In this document: positions 60,070-64,000 of the stretch, piece after piece
How positions within the stretch are numbered: the first letter of the stretch is position 1
Layout: the number at the start of each line of letters is the position of its first letter
Source: Erysipelotrichaceae bacterium
Lineage (GTDB): Bacteria; Bacillota_I; Bacilli_A; Erysipelotrichales; Erysipelotrichaceae
DNA: 64,000 nucleotides
NCBI GenBank assembly: GCA_017512285.1
Contig: JAFWGU010000023.1
Span: 93,944 to 157,943, forward strand
Reading direction: 5' to 3'
The notes under the pieces: model-generated
Database searches by the model: none
What the model saw: only the letters and a program-made list of their open reading frames with translations
Told to the model about the DNA's origin: nothing
Translations under genes and position numbers: made by a program

Positions 60070-60847
60070 GGTTCCTTCTCCTTTCCCTTAACATTGGTAT
60101 GACATTGGCAAAGACCAGAACGATCGTAATGCCGATGACGATCAGAGTACTCAGAGCGTTGACGCTTGGGTTGATTCTCTTGGTCGTTGAATATACGTAT
60201 GTAGAAATATTGTTGATGCCCGGACCGGTCGTGAAGTAGGAAATTACGAAGTCATCAAATGACATTGTAAAGGCTACTAATGCGCCGGAGACGATGCCTT
60301 CCTTGATCTGAGGCAGAATTACCTTGTACAAGGCCTGCATTGGCGTACAGCCAAGGTCCAGTGCGGCTTCAGCCAGATTGTCGTCCAGCTGTCTTAATTT
60401 CGGCATGATGGACAGTATTACATACGGTATGCAGAATATGATGTGCGCCAGTAACAGAGTCCAGAAACCGGTAGGAATGCTTAATGTCGAGAAGAACAGC
60501 ATCAAGCCGATGGCCGTAACGATATCCGGATTCAGCATTGGCAGGTTATCTACCTGAGTTACGATCTGCTTGACAAGACGGTGTGACTTGCTTAAGCCGA
60601 TCGACACGATCGTGCCGGCAACCGTTGAAACGGCTGTGGCAATGACCGCGATTACCAGACTGTAGTAAATTGATTCCATCATTGAACGTGTCCTGAACAT
60701 CTTCTGATACCACCTTAAGGAGAATCCTGCAAAGTTGGTCAGAGAACGGGCACTGTTGAATGAAAAGAATACAACATATACTATCGGCAGATAGAAGAAC
60801 AGAATGATCAGAGCCAGATACAGCTTCTTTAGTGTCTTATGCTTCAT
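60053..60847 (-). CDS. potC: Polyamine ABC transporter permease PotC
   Basis: 264-aa inner-membrane permease with six TM segments. The EAA-type coupling loop is NLAEAALDLGCTPMQALYKVI, read in two parts (LAEAALDLGCTPMQALY and KVILPQIKEGIVSG). It pairs with PotB. One base or less separates it from potB, and its end overlaps potD. Confidence 0.94.
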   Translation of the reverse strand: MKHKTLKKLYLALIILFFYLPIVYVVFFSFNSARSLTNFAGFSLRWYQKMFRTRSMMESIYYSLVIAVIATAVSTVAGTIVSIGLSKSHRLVKQIVTQVDNLPMLNPDIVTAIGLMLFFSTLSIPTGFWTLLLAHIIFCIPYVILSIMPKLRQLDDNLAEAALDLGCTPMQALYKVILPQIKEGIVSGALVAFTMSFDDFVISYFTTGPGINNISTYVYSTTKRINPSVNALSTLIVIGITIVLVFANVIPMLRERRRNREKAA

Positions 60848-61627
60848 TTATACTGCCTCCTTGTCATAGTCAAACTTCTTTGTGAAGTACATTGAAATGA
60901 GGATGACAATGGTCATGATCAGCGAAATGGCTGAACCGAAGTTCCAGTCACCTGTCGTAACGAAGTAGTTTTCGATCAGGTTACCAACCAGAACGAATGA
61001 ACCGCCGCCAAGCAGCTTCGGAATGAAGAAGCTTGATACTGCCGGTAAGAATACCAGGGTGATTCCGGAAATGATTCCCGGAACGGACAGCGGTAAGGTT
61101 ACCTTCAGGAATGCCATCGTATCATCACAGCCCAGGTCATGAGCAGCCGGCACCAGTGAAGGATCCATCTTTGATAATGATGTATAGATCTGTAATATCA
61201 TGTACGGCAGGAAGTTATACACCATGCCTACATAAACCTTCAGTTCCGGTGAGAATGAAGTGTTTAACAGAATGCCTCTCCAGGCATAGGTCCTTACCAG
61301 CATGTTTATTAACTGCGGTAACGTAACGATCAGTACCATTACCTGTTGTGAATCAGGTTTCAGCTGTGAAATGAAATAGGCAGCCGGATAGCCAATTAAT
61401 ATGCATATCAGTGTTGTAAAGAAAGCCAGTTTCAGAGAACGCCACAGAACCTCGGCAAATATCGGGTCTGAGAAGAATCTGACAAAGCTTTCAAGGGTGA
61501 ATTTTACAGGTATTACCTCATTGCCCTGAGTCGTGAAGGCGTAGAATACGATGATCAGCATTGGCAGAACGATCAGTATTGCGGCCCAGATCAGGTATGG
61601 ATATACCAATCTCTTAAAGCTCTTCAT
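60848..61627 (-). CDS. potB: Polyamine ABC transporter permease PotB
   Basis: 259-aa permease with six TM segments (AILIVLPMLIIVFYAFTT in the first). The coupling loop is VPAAHDLGCDDTMAFLKVT followed by LPLSVPGIISGI. It shares a TAATG junction with potA and precedes potC, the standard potABCD order. Confidence 0.94.
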   Translation of the reverse strand: MKSFKRLVYPYLIWAAILIVLPMLIIVFYAFTTQGNEVIPVKFTLESFVRFFSDPIFAEVLWRSLKLAFFTTLICILIGYPAAYFISQLKPDSQQVMVLIVTLPQLINMLVRTYAWRGILLNTSFSPELKVYVGMVYNFLPYMILQIYTSLSKMDPSLVPAAHDLGCDDTMAFLKVTLPLSVPGIISGITLVFLPAVSSFFIPKLLGGGSFVLVGNLIENYFVTTGDWNFGSAISLIMTIVILISMYFTKKFDYDKEAV

Positions 61628-63201
61628 TACTGCACTTCCTTTTCCATTACATGGATGTCTTCAGGTGTGAAGTCCAGTGAAACGATGCTGCCTTCTTCTA
61701 CGAAGTCAGTCGTGTGGATCTTGTATGTGCGGCCTTCGGTAACGAATGTTACGTCATAGTCGCCTTCTTCGATTTCCATTGGATCGAAGTCAAAACGTGT
61801 ATCATCTATCTCAACTTCATTTTCCGTTTCCAGGTCCCAGGCATAGGCGTCTGCCCAGTTCTTGAGGTCTACGGAAATGGCCATTGATTCCTTGATGTCA
61901 TCAATTGACTTGTATACGTCAAAGGCCTGAATGCCGATCTTTTCTTCCTTGTCTTCGTTGACCTTCGGTAATACTACGTTTACGTCAGCCTTTACGCTTG
62001 TGCCGTTGGCTGTTTCAAAGGTAACGGTATACTTTCCTGCCTGTGGCTTGATGTCATGGATGACCTTGCTGATGGAGATCTCATCTTCATTCTCATTAGC
62101 CTTCCAGGCCTGAGCATTTGCACGCAGGATCAGTTCCTGATCTGTCAGGGTCGGTACGTCTTCAATGTCCATTGAGAAGTCAGCAGCTGACATCTTTTCA
62201 TTGGCTGCCTCATTGAATACATCGGCATTGCCCAGTACGTGCAGTTTGATTGTCTTAGCAGCACCACGCTTGGTCTCAATGATGATCTCGTAGTGAACAC
62301 CCTTGAATAATACTGACATTACCTGTCCGTTCATCTTGCCTCTGGACTTGCTCTTGATCTTGATGTCCTCAGGTCTGATTACAACGTCTACAGGTTCATT
62401 TGGCTTGAATCCCTGGTCAACGCATTCAAAGTCCTGGTCATCAAAGTTAACGAGGAAATCCTTCTTCATGATGCCGTCCATGATGTTGGACTGGCCGATG
62501 AAGTTGGCAACGTACTTGTTTGCAGGTTCATTGTAGATTTCTACAGGTGTACCGATCTGCTCAATGTTGCCGTCCTTCATTACGACGATCTTGTCTGACA
62601 TTGTCAGGGCTTCTTCCTGATCGTGAGTAACGAATATGAAGGTAATGCCTACTTCTTCCTGGATCCTCTTGAGTTCCTGCTGCATTTCCTTGCGCAGCTT
62701 GGCGTCAAGAGCGCTTAACGGTTCGTCCAGAAGCAGTACGTCAGGTTCATTGACAAGAGCTCTGGCGATGGCAACACGCTGCTGCTGGCCGCCTGATAAA
62801 AGCGTAACGTCTCTGTCCTGATAGCCGCCAAGGCCAACCAGTTCGAGCATTCTGTCTACCTTCGGCTTGATCAGGTCATTTGACATCTTCTTGATCCTTA
62901 AGCCAAAGGCAACGTTCTCATATACATTAAGATGTGGGAATAATGCGTACTTCTGGAATACGGTATTGATAGGTCTCTTGTAAGCCGGAACTCCTGAGAT
63001 CTCCTCACCGTTGAAAATGACTGATCCCTCATCCTGATCAAGGAAGCCACCCAGTATCCTCAACAAAGTGGTCTTGCCGCATCCTGACGGGCCTAACAAC
63101 GTAACAAACTCATTTTCATAGATATCAAGATTGATACCCTTCAGAACTACCTGTCCGTCGAAACTCTTTACGATGTTTCTGAATTCAATTAACTTTCCCA
63201 T
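61627..63201 (-). CDS. potA: Polyamine ABC transporter ATPase PotA with a large C-terminal extension
   Basis: 524 aa against about 350-380 for usual PotA. The ATPase domain (1-240) has Walker [16 protein letters not shown] (about 36-50), signature [16 protein letters not shown], Walker [14 protein letters not shown] and switch [12 protein letters not shown]. The C-terminal half holds TOBE-like strands ([10 protein letters not shown]) and an insertion of about 150 residues with two related beta segments ([14 protein letters not shown] and [14 protein letters not shown]). The start at 63201 ([10 protein letters not shown]) follows GGGAGG. It lies behind the putative regulator gene. Confidence 0.94.
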   Translation of the reverse strand: MGKLIEFRNIVKSFDGQVVLKGINLDIYENEFVTLLGPSGCGKTTLLRILGGFLDQDEGSVIFNGEEISGVPAYKRPINTVFQKYALFPHLNVYENVAFGLRIKKMSNDLIKPKVDRMLELVGLGGYQDRDVTLLSGGQQQRVAIARALVNEPDVLLLDEPLSALDAKLRKEMQQELKRIQEEVGITFIFVTHDQEEALTMSDKIVVMKDGNIEQIGTPVEIYNEPANKYVANFIGQSNIMDGIMKKDFLVNFDDQDFECVDQGFKPNEPVDVVIRPEDIKIKSKSRGKMNGQVMSVLFKGVHYEIIIETKRGAAKTIKLHVLGNADVFNEAANEKMSAADFSMDIEDVPTLTDQELILRANAQAWKANENEDEISISKVIHDIKPQAGKYTVTFETANGTSVKADVNVVLPKVNEDKEEKIGIQAFDVYKSIDDIKESMAISVDLKNWADAYAWDLETENEVEIDDTRFDFDPMEIEEGDYDVTFVTEGRTYKIHTTDFVEEGSIVSLDFTPEDIHVMEKEVQ

Positions 63202-63214
63202 GACTTTATCCTCC

Positions 63215-63748
63215 CTAGAATAGTGGCGGTGAACAGATCCAGAGTACCTGAGCAGCGTGAGCTGAATCATTTTTCAGGTAGTGTTCTCTTTCTCCATTGA
63301 TGTAGAATGTGTTTCCCTTGCGTACCTCGTATTCCCTGTCGCCCATGACCAGGGTCACCTTGCCGCTGAGAACATAGCAGAATTCCTCGCCTTCATGCGG
63401 CAGCATTACCTGCGAGCTATTGCCAGGAGCAATCTCTACGATGATCGGCTCCATGGAGTTCTTCTGGGCATTCGGTACGATCCAGTTAATCGTGTAGCCG
63501 TCCCTTTCATCCACAAAGAAATCATCCCTGCTGAAACATATCTGTGTCTCATCCGTTTCTTTGAAGAAAGTTGACATGTCAGTGCCCAGGGCTTCGACGA
63601 TGTCCATCAGGGTCGGTAGTGACGGTGTTGCCAGATTGTTTTCCAGCTGTGAAAGAAATCCCTTGGTGAGTTCACATCTTGATGCGAGCTCTTCCTGGGT
63701 AAGACCGTTTAACATTCTTAACTGTCTGATTCTCTGTCCTACATCCAT
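63215..63748 (-). CDS. XRE-cupin transcriptional regulator, probable regulator of pot
   Basis: 177 aa. XRE helix-turn-helix at 1-62 ([40 protein letters not shown]) and a C-terminal cupin (about 100-177; [36 protein letters not shown]). PuuR-like proteins of this layout sense polyamines or other small ligands. It is 13 nt upstream of potA on the same strand, so it probably regulates its own operon potABCD. No ligand can be read from the sequence. Confidence 0.9.
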   Translation of the reverse strand: MDVGQRIRQLRMLNGLTQEELASRCELTKGFLSQLENNLATPSLPTLMDIVEALGTDMSTFFKETDETQICFSRDDFFVDERDGYTINWIVPNAQKNSMEPIIVEIAPGNSSQVMLPHEGEEFCYVLSGKVTLVMGDREYEVRKGNTFYINGEREHYLKNDSAHAAQVLWICSPPLF

Positions 63749-63761
63749 TTCTGTTACCTCA

Positions 63762-63778
63762 GTTTAATAATACTAAAC
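63762..63778 (-). promoter_or_regulatory. Inverted repeat in the pot operon promoter, possible operator
   Basis: GTTTA-N7-TAAAC, 14-30 bp upstream of the regulator ATG. On the minus strand it contains a TATTAT -10-like sequence, so binding would block transcription. Confidence 0.4.
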
Positions 63779-63900
63779 AATTTGCTTAATATCATTTAAC
63801 AGGTTTAATTATATTCTTTCTTCTGTAATAATCAACATATTTTATCATTATTTTTCAGGCACAAAAATTCGATAATAGAAATCAAGCCCAAAATTGAAGA

Positions 63901-63964
63901 AACATGGAGAATCCTACGTTCCGCATGGCAAGCCATAACGAAAAATGGAGAAATTCTCCATGTT
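63901..63964. repeat. Long inverted repeat with nested hairpin near the window end
   Basis: AACATGGAGAAT (63901-63912) is the exact reverse complement of 63953-63964. Between them lie CGTT/AACG and ATGGC/GCCAT pairs (63917-63940) and a second ATGGAGAA (63945-63952) that can pair with TTCTCCAT (63954-63961). T-runs follow on the plus strand, and five T on the minus strand after the short hairpin. It is probably the terminator of a gene beyond the window or an attenuator. A TATAAT follows at 63979-63984. Confidence 0.5.
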
Positions 63965-64000
63965 TTATTTTTCTGGTGTATAATTCACTTAGAAGCGGTA

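Overview
The window looks like a core-genome segment of a Bacillota bacterium of the class Erysipelotrichia (inferred, not proven). The gene set is low-to-mid GC Gram-positive: smc-ftsY-ylxM, a nusB-xseA-xseB-ispA-dxs-tlyA-recN cluster, cdaA-cdaR, murT-gatD, MEP-pathway ispH, split transketolase, UPF0397-type ECF transporter. The tRNA order Pro-Met-Ile2-Ser-fMet-Phe is a shortened version of the B. subtilis trnB order. I saw no phage, insertion sequence, CRISPR array or rRNA. Genes are tightly packed, with many ATGA or TAATG overlaps, AGGAGG/GGTGAT ribosome sites and UUCG- or GAAA-type terminators.

Layout. 1-4.1 kb: end of smc, ftsY, ylxM, ackA. 4.2-11.7 kb: nrnA, dnaE, a two-component system followed by a 38-codon ORF, an HD protein and a membrane protein. 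11.7-12.3 kb: the only long gene-poor stretch, with a promoter and a structured RNA candidate. 12.3-23.8 kb (minus strand): pgcA, xerD, recN, tlyA, a DXS-like protein, ispA, xseB, xseA, nusB, an Asp23 protein, a RibF-like protein, truB. 23.8-31 kb: ispH, a MATE exporter, then an ECF transporter operon carrying two SAM-hydrolase genes. 31.1-38 kb: comEB, rhomboid, rluD, lspA, a DUF5662 gene, glpK, a surface protein, mrp. 38.3-46.9 kb: second two-component system, a FakA C-domain-like protein, alr, ddl, murF, cdaR, cdaA. 47-54.5 kb: TraB-like protein, a 79-aa protein divergent from a LexA-like repressor, murT-gatD, transketolase halves, rimO. 54.5-57.4 kb: six tRNAs, a P-loop protein, M42 peptidase, two more tRNAs. 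57.5-64 kb: a membrane protein, a PHP phosphatase, potD/C/B/A and their putative XRE-cupin regulator.

Cell-wall precursor genes (alr, ddl, murF, murT/gatD) and c-di-AMP synthesis (cdaA/cdaR) form a large theme. Isoprenoid genes (ispH, ispA, DXS-like) form another.

The most striking observation is that several conserved-position genes have lost their signature catalytic residues while keeping length, fold motifs and operon position. The GatD-like subunit lacks the glutaminase Cys and His, and its MurT partner has altered ligase signatures. The DXS-like protein lacks the thiamine-diphosphate and catalytic motifs. DnaE has a degenerate PHP site and RibF a cut-down kinase half. The MurT/GatD pair is the best candidate for an undescribed system: in a lineage known for type B peptidoglycan it could attach something other than ammonia to the D-glutamate alpha-carboxyl. 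A second candidate is a divergent regulatory region with three evenly spaced ACTTGA-N6-TTCAA sites between a LexA-like repressor and an unknown 79-aa gene.
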